DNA of 8,484 nt from JBBIVP01 sp037439705 [NCBI: bacterium] (GTDB lineage: Bacteria; JBBIVP01), in assembly GCA_037439705.1 (NCBI GenBank), contig JBBIVP010000089.1:1-8484 (forward strand), written 5' to 3'. Shown here one piece after another: positions 1 through 6,697 of this stretch. The position numbers and the translations under genes are program-made. The notes beneath the pieces were generated by a model that was given only the letters and a program-made list of their open reading frames with translations, searched no databases and had not been told where the DNA came from. The number at the start of each line of letters is the position of its first letter. The first letter of the stretch is position 1.

Positions 1-1
1 C

Positions 2-9
2 CACCTCCT
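2..9 (-). promoter_or_regulatory. Strong ribosome binding site for a minus-strand gene beyond the left edge
   Basis: The minus strand reads AGGAGGTG here, overlapping the TAG stop (8-10) of the HD-GYP gene. It is a near-perfect anti-16S match. A start codon would be expected within a few bases of the window edge, which implies that the HD-GYP gene is followed in the same operon by another gene that I cannot see. Confidence 0.5.
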
Positions 10-1165
10 AAAAGATATTTTTTAAAACATATGTCAGTTCCTTCAGTTCTTTCAAATCACCAATGAACTCATCTACTAACTCTTTATCAAGTTGTTTCCC
101 GCTCACCCTCTTTATTTCCTCTACAGCATAATTAAACGGCTTTTCTTTTCTATAAGGTCTTTTAGATGTCATGGCATCATATACATCACATACAGAAACT
201 ATACGAACAAGAAGCGGGATTTCGTTTCCCTTGAGTTCTCCCGGATATCCCTTCCCATCTATCCTTTAATGATGGTATTTTATTATGGGGAGTGTATCCT
301 TTAAAAACTCAAACCCCCTCATAAACCTCTCACCTATTACAGGATGCTCCTTCATCCTTTCCATCTCTTTTGGCGTGAGTTTACCCCTTTTTATGGCAAT
401 TTCTATAAGCCCTATCTTTCCTACATCGTGAATTAGAGAACCCTTTGAAATGATATCCATTTCATTCTTCGGAAGTTTTATCTTTTCAGCTAAATACCTG
501 GAATACCTTGAAACCCTTTGAGAATGTCCTTTAAAAAACATGCTCGTGTTTTCAATCATCTCAAGTATACTTAGAATTGTCTCAAAAAATATCTGTTCTT
601 GCCTTTCCTTTTCCATTTTCAGGTTCAGGATAGGGGTAAGGGAGTTTATAAGGGTAAAAAGAACATTTTTTAAAGAAGGAGGAATGGCATTTGCGGTCAC
701 CGAAAGCACACCTATTTTTAGATTATCAACAATTATTGGAATAGAAATAAAGGATTTTGATAAATAAATGGGAGATGGAACTCCCCAGTGCTTGAACCTC
801 GGGTCCCTTCCAGCCCTTTCAACCTCTATTATTTTTCCTTCCCTGAATGCCTCTCCAGATATCCCCTCTCCTGGAAGAAAGGTTTTCTCTTTTTTTACCT
901 CACTCAATCCAGCAGAGGCATAGATATCAAGCAATCCGGTTTCTTCATTGTAAAGAAGAATTGCTATCTCATCAAGTTTATAATTTTCTTTTATATTTGA
1001 AAGGAGAAATCCTAAGTCTGATTTTAAATCCCTTGAATAGCTCAGTACATTTACAATATTTGTATACAATTTTAAAGAATTCTCAACCTCTTTCAGTTTT
1101 CCCTGAAGTTTTTCTACCTCAACTTTCTTGTAAAAAAGTTCCTCTTTTATTTTACTTTTTTTCAT
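8..1165 (-). pseudogene. GAF + HD-GYP domain phosphodiesterase gene interrupted by an in-frame TAA
   Basis: Numbering is from the ATG at 1165-1163. A short coiled coil (residues about 4-32) leads into a GAF sensor domain (about 35-185) and then an HD-GYP domain (about 195-385), the family that hydrolyses cyclic-di-GMP. Visible motifs are GHSQRVS (213-219), the HD pair in IHDVGKIG (246-247), EHPVIGE, and the metal-ligand HH at 298-299. Codon 300 (266-268) is TAA where the family has Glu of HHExxDGxGYP. The frame then continues RIDGKGYPGELKG, VCDVYDAMTSKRPYR and stops at TAG 8-10, so one G-to-T change explains the break. The product made without readthrough lacks the GYP loop and the later Asp metal ligand, so it should be inactive as an enzyme. 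A TTG one codon upstream is possible, but a GAGAG Shine-Dalgarno fits the ATG better. A sequencing error is the main alternative. Confidence 0.85.
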
Positions 1166-1183
1166 CAAACTCTCTAAATAAAA

Positions 1184-1212
1184 ATTTTAGATTAAAAAAA
1201 ATTAAATATCAA
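1184..1212 (-). promoter_or_regulatory. Sigma-70-type promoter for the HD-GYP gene
   Basis: On the minus strand a -35 box TTGATA (1212-1207) and a -10 box TAAAAT (1189-1184) are separated by 17 bases. Each differs from consensus at one position. Transcription would start near 1177, leaving a leader of about 12 bases with a GAGAG ribosome site before the ATG at 1165. The whole region is AT-rich, so chance matches are possible, but the spacing and position are right. Confidence 0.55.
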
Positions 1213-1265
1213 CAAAAATGCGCTTTTTCGTTAAAAAATTTACAGGGTAAAAATTACATTTTTGC

Positions 1266-1294
1266 TTGACACGACATTTTTTTTATAGAAAATA
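1266..1294 (+). promoter_or_regulatory. Promoter candidate for the SCP-2 gene
   Basis: A perfect -35 hexamer TTGACA lies at 1266-1271. The matching -10 is unclear: AAAATA at 1289-1294 has the 17-base spacing but is weak, while TATAGA at 1284-1289 is a better -10 and pairs instead with TTGCTT at 1262-1267 (16-base spacing). Either choice puts the start of transcription at or beside the palindrome at 1303-1320, so a repressor bound there would block initiation. Confidence 0.5.
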
Positions 1295-1302
1295 AAAATC
1301 AA

Positions 1303-1320
1303 TGAATGACCATTCAGTCA
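1303..1320 (+). promoter_or_regulatory. FadR-like (TetR family) operator candidate
   Basis: The 18 bases TGAATGACCATTCAGTCA form an imperfect palindrome (7 of 9 positions pair about the centre) and contain the perfect inverted repeat TGAATG-AC-CATTCA. As I recall it, the consensus for Bacillus subtilis FadR, an acyl-CoA-responsive TetR-family repressor of fatty-acid degradation, is TGAATGAMTANTCATTCA; this site agrees at 16 of 18 positions. It lies between the promoter and the ribosome site of an acyl-lipid-binding type gene, which fits control by fatty-acid supply. No regulator gene is in the window. Confidence 0.6.
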
Positions 1321-1331
1321 AAAAAAAATAC

Positions 1332-1340
1332 AGGAGGTGA
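1332..1340 (+). promoter_or_regulatory. Strong Shine-Dalgarno of the SCP-2 gene
   Basis: AGGAGGTGA is a full-strength match to the 16S 3' end. Its AGGAGG core ends 6 bases before the ATG at 1344, which fixes the start and suggests high translation. Confidence 0.8.
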
Positions 1341-1343
1341 ACC

Positions 1344-1673
1344 ATGGGAACACCGAAAGAATTCTTTGAAAAAACAGTAGCAGAAAGGCTGAAGACAAAC
1401 CCTGCTGAGGCAAAACAAGTAAACGCAATTTACCAGTTTGAACTCTCAGGAGAGGGGGGAGGAACATGGGTTGTTGACCTTAAATCTGACCCGCCCTGCG
1501 TAAAAGAAGGACCTTCTCCTGATGCTCAATGCACAATAAGTATGTCCGCTCAAGACTTCATGGCGGTAGTTGAGGGAAAACTGAATTCCCAGATGGCTTT
1601 CATGCAGGGAAAATTAAAGATAAAAGGAGATATGGGTATCGCAATGAAACTTAACAAAATTCTGAAAAGCTAA
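1344..1673 (+). CDS. SCP-2 sterol-transfer family protein (small lipid/acyl-CoA binding domain)
   Basis: A 109-residue stand-alone SCP-2 domain, the usual length for bacterial members. These soluble cytoplasmic proteins bind hydrophobic ligands such as fatty acyl chains or acyl-CoA in a tunnel; the physiological ligand is usually unknown. Diagnostic parts are the early strand YQFELSGEGGGTWVVDL (30-46), the central CTISMSAQDFMAVVEGKLN segment (63-81), and the C-terminal MAFMQGKLKIKGDMGIAMKL (84-103), which is the most conserved stretch. It has no signal peptide or membrane segment. The gene has its own promoter, a fatty-acid-type operator and a strong ribosome site, and stands alone between the divergent HD-GYP gene and the OmpA-led operon. 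A role in lipid or fatty-acid handling is inferred from the family and the operator, not shown. Confidence 0.9.
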   Translation: MGTPKEFFEKTVAERLKTNPAEAKQVNAIYQFELSGEGGGTWVVDLKSDPPCVKEGPSPDAQCTISMSAQDFMAVVEGKLNSQMAFMQGKLKIKGDMGIAMKLNKILKS

Positions 1674-1730
1674 AGGCAGGGAGAGGGAGGAGGTGTGGGG
1701 GAAAAGGGGAGGAAGAGAGAAAAATTTCTT
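1674..1730 (+). other. G-rich purine tract after the SCP-2 stop, possible quadruplex
   Basis: Immediately after the SCP-2 stop the plus strand is almost all purine for about 50 bases. G runs lie at 1679-1681, 1685-1687, 1697-1701 and 1706-1709, with loops of 3, 9 and 4 bases. That is a near-canonical four-run quadruplex pattern (the middle loop is longer than the usual limit of 7). It would be carried in the mRNA 3' end. No ordinary hairpin-plus-U terminator is visible here, so the tract may act in 3'-end formation or stability, or may be simple-sequence drift. Confidence 0.4.
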
Positions 1731-1753
1731 TAATTTCTGATTTTTTATATAAT
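1725..1753 (+). promoter_or_regulatory. Promoter candidate for the OmpA-MoxR-VWA operon
   Basis: A perfect -10 hexamer TATAAT lies at 1748-1753. The -35 at 17-base spacing, TTTCTT (1725-1730), is poor. The predicted start near 1760 would leave a leader of about 20 bases containing the AGGAGG ribosome site at 1770-1775. Read-through from the SCP-2 promoter is an alternative, since no clear terminator separates the two. Confidence 0.45.
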
Positions 1754-1780
1754 TTTTAAAAAACTATTTAGGAGGCAAAA

Positions 1781-2467
1781 ATGGAGAAAAAGGGAGAAAC
1801 TTCAAGGGTATGGGTGTGGTTGTTTTTAGTATTAGATCTAATACTCGTAGGTGCTGGAATATTATTTTATGCAAAATTCTATAAACCAGTGATTGAAAGA
1901 GAAAGGGCATGTAAGGAGATGCTTCAGATTTCTGAGGAAAAGATAAAAGAACTTGAATCACTTAAAGAGACCCAGGCTAAGGAGATGGAGAAAATGAAGG
2001 AAGCCTACGACAAACTTATGGGAGAACTGGAAGCAAGGCTTTCATCAGGAGATATAACCCTGACAAGAAAAGGAGACAGAATCTATGTCAGTTTGCTTGA
2101 AAGAATTATGTTTGATTCTGGAAGGGCAGAGATAAAGGAGGAAGGAGTAAAGGTCCTGGAGGAAATAGCAGAGATTCTGAATCAGTATGAAGACCATGCA
2201 GTTATGGTAGAAGGACACACGGACAACATGCCCATAGGTCCAGGGCTTCAGAAAATATATCCCACAAACTGGGAATTATCTGCCATAAGAGCAGTAAATG
2301 TGGTGAGATATCTTGAATATCTGGGGGTTGACCCGAAAAGACTTTCAGCAGTTGCTTACGGAGAACATCATCCAGTATCTGATAACAGCACAGAAGAAGG
2401 AAGGGCACTTAACAGAAGAATTGAAATAGTTCTCCTTCCTATAAGAATTGAAAAGGTAGAGGAATAA
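1781..2467 (+). CDS. Membrane-anchored OmpA/MotB-like peptidoglycan-binding protein
   Basis: 228 residues: a short cytoplasmic N-terminus, one membrane segment (about 10-31), a charged coiled coil (about 36-88), and a C-terminal OmpA/MotB domain (about 103-220). The domain shows EGHTDNMP (144-151), NWELSAIRAVNVVRYL (163-178) and GRALNRRIEI (207-216). D148 and R170 correspond to the Asp and Arg that hold diaminopimelate in A. baumannii OmpA, so peptidoglycan binding is likely. The architecture is that of MotB-like proteins, but there is no MotA partner next to it. It starts at ATG 1781 behind AGGAGG (1770-1775) and its TAA abuts the MoxR ATG. As head of the operon it probably fixes the MoxR/VWA proteins to the cell wall; that role is inference. 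Confidence 0.88.
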   Translation: MEKKGETSRVWVWLFLVLDLILVGAGILFYAKFYKPVIERERACKEMLQISEEKIKELESLKETQAKEMEKMKEAYDKLMGELEARLSSGDITLTRKGDRIYVSLLERIMFDSGRAEIKEEGVKVLEEIAEILNQYEDHAVMVEGHTDNMPIGPGLQKIYPTNWELSAIRAVNVVRYLEYLGVDPKRLSAVAYGEHHPVSDNSTEEGRALNRRIEIVLLPIRIEKVEE

Positions 2468-2470
2468 ATG
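2465..2470 (+). other. TAAATG stop/start junction, OmpA-like to MoxR
   Basis: The OmpA-like stop TAA (2465-2467) abuts the MoxR ATG (2468-2470) with no gap. With AGAGGA just upstream (2458-2463), ribosomes ending the first gene can reinitiate on the second. Together with ATGA overlaps at 3433-3436, 4296-4299, 6032-6035 and 6694-6697, this links all six genes of the operon. Confidence 0.8.
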
Positions 2471-3436
2471 GAAATAGAGAAAAAAATAGAAGGATATATC
2501 TCAAAAATTGAGCTGATAAAAACAGAAATCTCAAAAATTATTGTGGGACAGAATAAACCTATAGAACTTATGCTTCTTTCCATTCTCTCAAAAGGACATT
2601 CCATGTTCGTGGGTGTACCAGGTCTTGCAAAAACCCTCCTCGTAAACACGCTTTCTCAGGTTTTATCGCTCAAATTCTCAAGAATTCAATTTACGCCTGA
2701 CCTTATGCCCTCTGATATAACGGGTTCCGATGTAATTGAAGAAGAGGGAGGAAGAAAATTTTTCAGATTTGTTCAGGGACCCATTTTCACAAATCTTCTT
2801 CTGGCAGATGAAATTAACAGAACTCCTCCAAAAACTCAGTCCGCACTCCTTCAGGCGATGCAGGAATATAAAGTTACAAGTGGAGGAAAAACATATTTTC
2901 TTGAAGAACCTTTCATAGTTTTTGCAACCCAGAACCCGATAGAACTGGAAGGAACCTACCCTCTTCCTGAAGCCCAGTTGGATAGATTTATGTTTATGAT
3001 TGATATGGATTATCCATCAAAACAGGAAGAGGTGGAAATAGTGGAAAAAACCACAGGAGCTATGGATGTGGAAATAAAGAGCGTGGTAAATAGAGAGGAA
3101 GTGATTGAGCTTCAAAAAATTATAAGGGGTGTTCCTGTTGCAAGGTCGGTGGTGGAATATGCTGTTGAACTTGTGAGAAAAACCCGTCCTCAAAATCCAG
3201 ATTCCCCTGATTTTGTAAAAGAAAATTTAGAATGGGGAGCGGGACCAAGAGGCTCACAGTTTTTAATTATGGGAGCAAAAGCAAAATGCTTTATTGATGG
3301 TAGATTTTCTCCAACTACTGATGATGTAAAAAATATAGCGGTCCCAGCGTTAAAACACAGGATTGTTTTAAAATTCAAAGCAAAAGCAAAGGGAATAAAA
3401 TCGGATGACATTATAAGGATGCTTATTGAAGAATGA
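2468..3436 (+). CDS. moxR: MoxR-family AAA+ ATPase
   Basis: 322 residues, normal for the family. Soluble hexameric ATPases of the MoxR group act as chaperone-like remodellers that work with VWA-domain partners. Walker A is GVPGLAKT (49-56), Walker B LLLADE (110-115) followed by the hallmark INRTPPKTQSALLQAMQE, sensor 1 is the Asn of TQNP (156), the arginine-finger region is LDRF (R173), and sensor 2 is GPRGSQ (R261). All catalytic residues are present. The start directly follows the upstream stop (TAAATG), with AGAGGA at 2458-2463 as ribosome site, and the end overlaps the DUF58 start by 4 bases. The neighbours supply three VWA-type proteins, which are the expected partners. The substrate complex is not identifiable from this window. 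Confidence 0.95.
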   Translation: MEIEKKIEGYISKIELIKTEISKIIVGQNKPIELMLLSILSKGHSMFVGVPGLAKTLLVNTLSQVLSLKFSRIQFTPDLMPSDITGSDVIEEEGGRKFFRFVQGPIFTNLLLADEINRTPPKTQSALLQAMQEYKVTSGGKTYFLEEPFIVFATQNPIELEGTYPLPEAQLDRFMFMIDMDYPSKQEEVEIVEKTTGAMDVEIKSVVNREEVIELQKIIRGVPVARSVVEYAVELVRKTRPQNPDSPDFVKENLEWGAGPRGSQFLIMGAKAKCFIDGRFSPTTDDVKNIAVPALKHRIVLKFKAKAKGIKSDDIIRMLIEE

Positions 3437-4299
3437 ACGAAGAACTCCAGTTTGAGGAAGAAATTCTTTCAAAGGCGAAGGGGTTATATATTGAAGTAAG
3501 AAGAATTACAGGAGGACTCTTTACAGGACACCATAAAAGCAGAATAAGAGGGAGGGGAACGGATTTTATAGAACTGAGGGAATACACGAATGGCGATGAT
3601 ATAAGGGACATAGACTGGAAATTTTACGGAAGAAGAGAGAAGTTAATGGTAAAGGTGAAAGAGGATAAAGGAAGAATAGACCTTCTTTTATGTGTGGATG
3701 ACTCCTACTCCATGGATTTCGGGAAAAATAACAAACTTGATTATGCGGTAAGACTGGCAGGAATAATCGGATATCTTGGAATCTCACAGGGAGACAGAAT
3801 CCTTCTGAAAACATTTTCCGGATTTCCAGAGGTTCCTCCTTCTCCATCAAAAGACGCTTTCTTCAACTTTTTTATTGCCCTTTCCATGATAAAACCGAAT
3901 TGCTCAATAAAACCGGTTAGATTTTTAGAGGAGATGAATATAAACTCAAAAGGTGTAAAGGTAATAGTTCTGTCAGACATGCTTTATGAAGAAAATATGG
4001 CTCTTGAATTTTTGTCATCCTTTGAAGGCATTGAATATGACATAATTCACATAATTGCCGAGGAGGAGAAAGAAGTTATTGGCTTTGAGCAAGCTTTTTT
4101 TAAAAATCCCGAAGGAGATGAAAAAATTCTTGTTGATCCGAATCTGTTGAACAGGTATTACAGAAAGGCTTTTACTGAATGGGAAAAAAATCTTGAAAAA
4201 ACTATCACCGAGAGGGGGGGAATTTATATAAATGCCTTAACCTCAATGCCACTTCAGGAAACTATTATAAACTATTTAACAAAACTTGGAAAAAGATGA
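3433..4299 (+). CDS. DUF58 (VWA-like) protein, MoxR partner
   Basis: 288 residues, cytoplasmic, with no membrane segment. The DUF58 signature is clear: RGRGTDFIELREYTNGDDIRDIDWK spans residues 39-63. A VWA-type fold follows, with an intact metal-site motif DDSYS (89-93) and a likely further ligand D182 in VLSDM. DUF58 proteins are the usual gene neighbours of MoxR ATPases and are thought to link the ATPase to a client, but the biochemistry is unsettled. The ATG at 3433 sits inside the MoxR stop (ATGA, 3433-3436) and has no good ribosome site of its own, so its translation is probably coupled to MoxR. The C-terminus overlaps the next start in the same way. This form is short and lacks the N-terminal membrane hairpin that longer DUF58 proteins carry. 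Confidence 0.92.
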   Translation: MNEELQFEEEILSKAKGLYIEVRRITGGLFTGHHKSRIRGRGTDFIELREYTNGDDIRDIDWKFYGRREKLMVKVKEDKGRIDLLLCVDDSYSMDFGKNNKLDYAVRLAGIIGYLGISQGDRILLKTFSGFPEVPPSPSKDAFFNFFIALSMIKPNCSIKPVRFLEEMNINSKGVKVIVLSDMLYEENMALEFLSSFEGIEYDIIHIIAEEEKEVIGFEQAFFKNPEGDEKILVDPNLLNRYYRKAFTEWEKNLEKTITERGGIYINALTSMPLQETIINYLTKLGKR

Positions 4300-6035
4300 A
4301 CCATTATGCCTTTTATTTTCTTCCTTTTGTCCTCCTGCCCATCATCATTCACCTTATCGGGAAAAAACCTGAAAAGGAGACAAAATTCCCGCCTTTTGAG
4401 ATACTCCAGAAAATCTACAGGGAATACAAATGGTACTTGAGGGTAAGGAACTTATTACTGCTCTTTCTCAGAATGAGCATCATCTTTCTTTTTATCATTT
4501 CAGTTTCAAAAATTTCCTGCGGACTCCTTCCTGAAAAAAATGAGGGACTTGGAATTGTGATTGACTCTTCATACAGCACCATGACCTTTGACGGGAATAA
4601 AAGAATTTTTAAGAAAGAAATTGAAATCGCAAAAGAAATTCTTATGAAAGCCAAAGATGCAAGGGTTTTCAAATGCTCGGATACATTGACGGGAGTCTAT
4701 ATAGATGAAATTCTGAATGAAAAACTGGAGCCAGATTTTAAAAATGGAAATGCAAAAAGATGTTATGAGGAACTGTCAAGGATGGGGTTTTCGGAAATTC
4801 TATGGATAACCGACGGAAGAAAGGAGGGATATGAAGAGTTAAAAGGCGGGAAAATAAAAATGATAGATGTCTCTCAGGGGAAAAAATTTCCAAATGCATG
4901 GATAGATAGGGTGGAAATAAAGGGAGGAACACTTGAATTTCATCTTAAAAGCAATGGAAAGGTAGATGTGACATGGGGGGTAAAAAGTGGTATTTCAAGT
5001 TCAAGCGGAAAAATAGAATTAAATGAAGAGGAAATTGTTAGAACAACTTTTAATGAAAATTCGGAATGGACTATGATAAAAATAACAGGAGATGCTCTTG
5101 ATGCGGATAATTATTACTTTGTGGCAAAAAAAGGAGGTGAGAAAAAACTCGTTGGAATATTCAATTTTTCACCATCTGAAGTGCCCTATCTGGATGAAAG
5201 TTTTTACATAAAAAAAACTCTTTCTACAGAGGAGAATATCAGAATAAAAGAAAAAGTTCCGTTTACCATGAAAGGGTTAGAATTGGAAAAGGAAAGGTAT
5301 TCGTTTTTATTCCTGCTCAATCCAGCATGGAACCAGTATGTGAAAGACCTCATTAACTCAGCATTTAACCAGAAAATCCCCATTTTTGTTTCAGCAGGAG
5401 AAGGTGATGGTTTCAAAAAAGTCTGTGAGTTTATGGGAATTAAAGTTCGTGGAATTAAGGAAATAGAGGCACGGAGAAAGCTCCGTCCCGCTTCTGAACC
5501 ATTATGGTTCTCAGAACATTATGGAGAAGATATATTTGATGAAATTTTTGTAAAAAAAATATACCTCACTGAGAGTTCAAGAGAAATAGAACCGATAATC
5601 ATTCTTTCAAGCGGAGAACCTCTCCTTTTGAAAATACCGGATAAAAATTTTTACATCCTTACAACAACTGCTGATCCGGACTGGAGCCAGTTTCCAATAG
5701 CGAGGATTTTTGTGCCATTGATGTTAGAGATAGTTCTTCGTTCATCAAAAAATGAAGAAGTGATTGAGATAAGAGGCGGATTTGACATTCGTAAAGGAGA
5801 AAAAACCGTTGTGAAACCGCATATAGAAGCATCAGAAGTGCCCGGAATATATCAAAAAGGCGGGAAAACAATTGTAGCCAATCTCTATCCAACCGAAGAA
5901 TCCCTTCTTACTCCTCTTTCATTTGTGGAATCTGAAACCGAAAGCCCGAAAAATTATTCCGGAATTCACCTCTGGAAATATGCCCTCTTTTTTACCGGAA
6001 TTCTTCTGGTTCTTGAATCCATACTTTTGAGATGA
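4296..6035 (+). CDS. BatA-type membrane protein with VWA domain and Rossmann-like C-terminal region
   Basis: 579 residues. The N-terminus is the BatA/aerotolerance type: membrane segment 5-22, a basic loop with FPPFEIL (31-37), then membrane segment 52-73. A compact VWA domain follows (about 84-195) with an intact metal motif DSSYS (90-94) and D173 in ITDG. An Ig-like beta region ends in DADNYYFV (269-276). A Rossmann-like, GATase-related region (about 283-385) comes next, then LTTTADPDWSQFPIARIFVP (455-474), typical of the family, and a last membrane helix (561-577). The central domains are most likely periplasmic, held by helices at both ends. Start and stop are both ATGA overlaps with the neighbours. 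Family members sit in MoxR/DUF58 operons; the original Bat (Bacteroides aerotolerance) link does not establish this protein's function. Confidence 0.82.
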   Translation: MNHYAFYFLPFVLLPIIIHLIGKKPEKETKFPPFEILQKIYREYKWYLRVRNLLLLFLRMSIIFLFIISVSKISCGLLPEKNEGLGIVIDSSYSTMTFDGNKRIFKKEIEIAKEILMKAKDARVFKCSDTLTGVYIDEILNEKLEPDFKNGNAKRCYEELSRMGFSEILWITDGRKEGYEELKGGKIKMIDVSQGKKFPNAWIDRVEIKGGTLEFHLKSNGKVDVTWGVKSGISSSSGKIELNEEEIVRTTFNENSEWTMIKITGDALDADNYYFVAKKGGEKKLVGIFNFSPSEVPYLDESFYIKKTLSTEENIRIKEKVPFTMKGLELEKERYSFLFLLNPAWNQYVKDLINSAFNQKIPIFVSAGEGDGFKKVCEFMGIKVRGIKEIEARRKLRPASEPLWFSEHYGEDIFDEIFVKKIYLTESSREIEPIIILSSGEPLLLKIPDKNFYILTTTADPDWSQFPIARIFVPLMLEIVLRSSKNEEVIEIRGGFDIRKGEKTVVKPHIEASEVPGIYQKGGKTIVANLYPTEESLLTPLSFVESETESPKNYSGIHLWKYALFFTGILLVLESILLR

Positions 6036-6697
6036 AAAAGTTTCTAAAAATAGTCATTGCATTCTCTTTGTTTGGAAATTCAGAACTGTTTGCGGTCTCT
6101 CCTCTATTCCGATGGGTCCAATACAAATATGATGGAGATGTGTCCACATACGATTCAGTCAAAAAGGTGCTGTGGGAACTGACAAGAATAACATCAGTTG
6201 AAGTTGTTGCAGAACCTTATTATGGAGACCTGAACGATGAAAACCTGTTCATGAGCCCGTTCATTTATATTACGGGAAAAAATGTATCTCCTGCTTTTGG
6301 AGTGGAAGAAAAAAGGAAAATTCTTTTACACATAAGTGCAGGTGGATTATGGCTCGTGGACAGCAGTTCAGAAGACAAAAATTCACTCTTTCTTACCGAG
6401 ATAAAGAAAGAATTTGAAGACATATTTGGAACTGGAAGCATAAAGCCGGTTCTTCCCTCAAGCGTTATTTTCAGGACTTTTTTTCTATTTCAAAAGGAAA
6501 TGGCAGAAAGTTTTGAACTTGAAGGAATTGATGTGGATGGAAGAACCGCTGTGATATTTTCAAAGAATCTTCTTCAGAATGCTCCTGAAAAAAAGTATTA
6601 TATGAGGCTTCTCATAAATATAATAATGTATTCATTAACCACAGATTATAAGCTTGACCAGGTCCATCAACCATTTATAAAAAGAAGGCTGAGATGA
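6032..6697 (+). CDS. Exported DUF4159 protein
   Basis: 221 residues with an N-terminal signal peptide (MKK, hydrophobic core 5-14, probable cleavage after LFA at residue 21). The rest matches DUF4159: FRWVQYKYDGD (26-36), LFMSPFIYITG (72-82), GGLWLVD (104-110), LEGIDVDGRTAVIFS (163-177) and LLINIIMYSLT (193-203). The fold is thought to resemble a class-I amidotransferase Rossmann domain, but no activity is known. The His-Pro commonly found before the Ile-Phe near the middle of the family is replaced by Ser-Val (SSVIF, 143-147), as far as I recall the family pattern. ATGA overlaps on both sides lock it between the two large VWA membrane proteins, so it is probably their periplasmic partner. 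Its own ribosome site is poor, which fits coupled translation. Confidence 0.82.
   Translation: MKKFLKIVIAFSLFGNSELFAVSPLFRWVQYKYDGDVSTYDSVKKVLWELTRITSVEVVAEPYYGDLNDENLFMSPFIYITGKNVSPAFGVEEKRKILLHISAGGLWLVDSSSEDKNSLFLTEIKKEFEDIFGTGSIKPVLPSSVIFRTFFLFQKEMAESFELEGIDVDGRTAVIFSKNLLQNAPEKKYYMRLLINIIMYSLTTDYKLDQVHQPFIKRRLR

Noticed and set aside
1-265. Separate small gene encoded by the HD-GYP fragment downstream of the TAA
   Set aside because: It is in the same frame as the upstream part, begins in the middle of the GYP motif, and has no ribosome site or suitable start; it is the tail of the broken gene.
847-1269. Plus-strand open frame of 140 codons opposite the HD-GYP gene
   Set aside because: It is antisense to clear GAF-domain coding sequence, has no ribosome site, and its protein is low-complexity with no recognisable domain.
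1718-1746. Possible terminator after SCP-2 (AGAAA-AA-TTTCT then a T run at 1741-1746)
   Set aside because: The stem is only five A/T-rich pairs with a two-base loop, and the T run is 11 bases further on and forms part of the next promoter's spacer; it does not look like an intrinsic terminator.
3566-3850. Minus-strand open frame of 94 codons inside the DUF58 gene
   Set aside because: The opposite strand encodes well-conserved DUF58 motifs; the frame is a shadow without ribosome site or family features.
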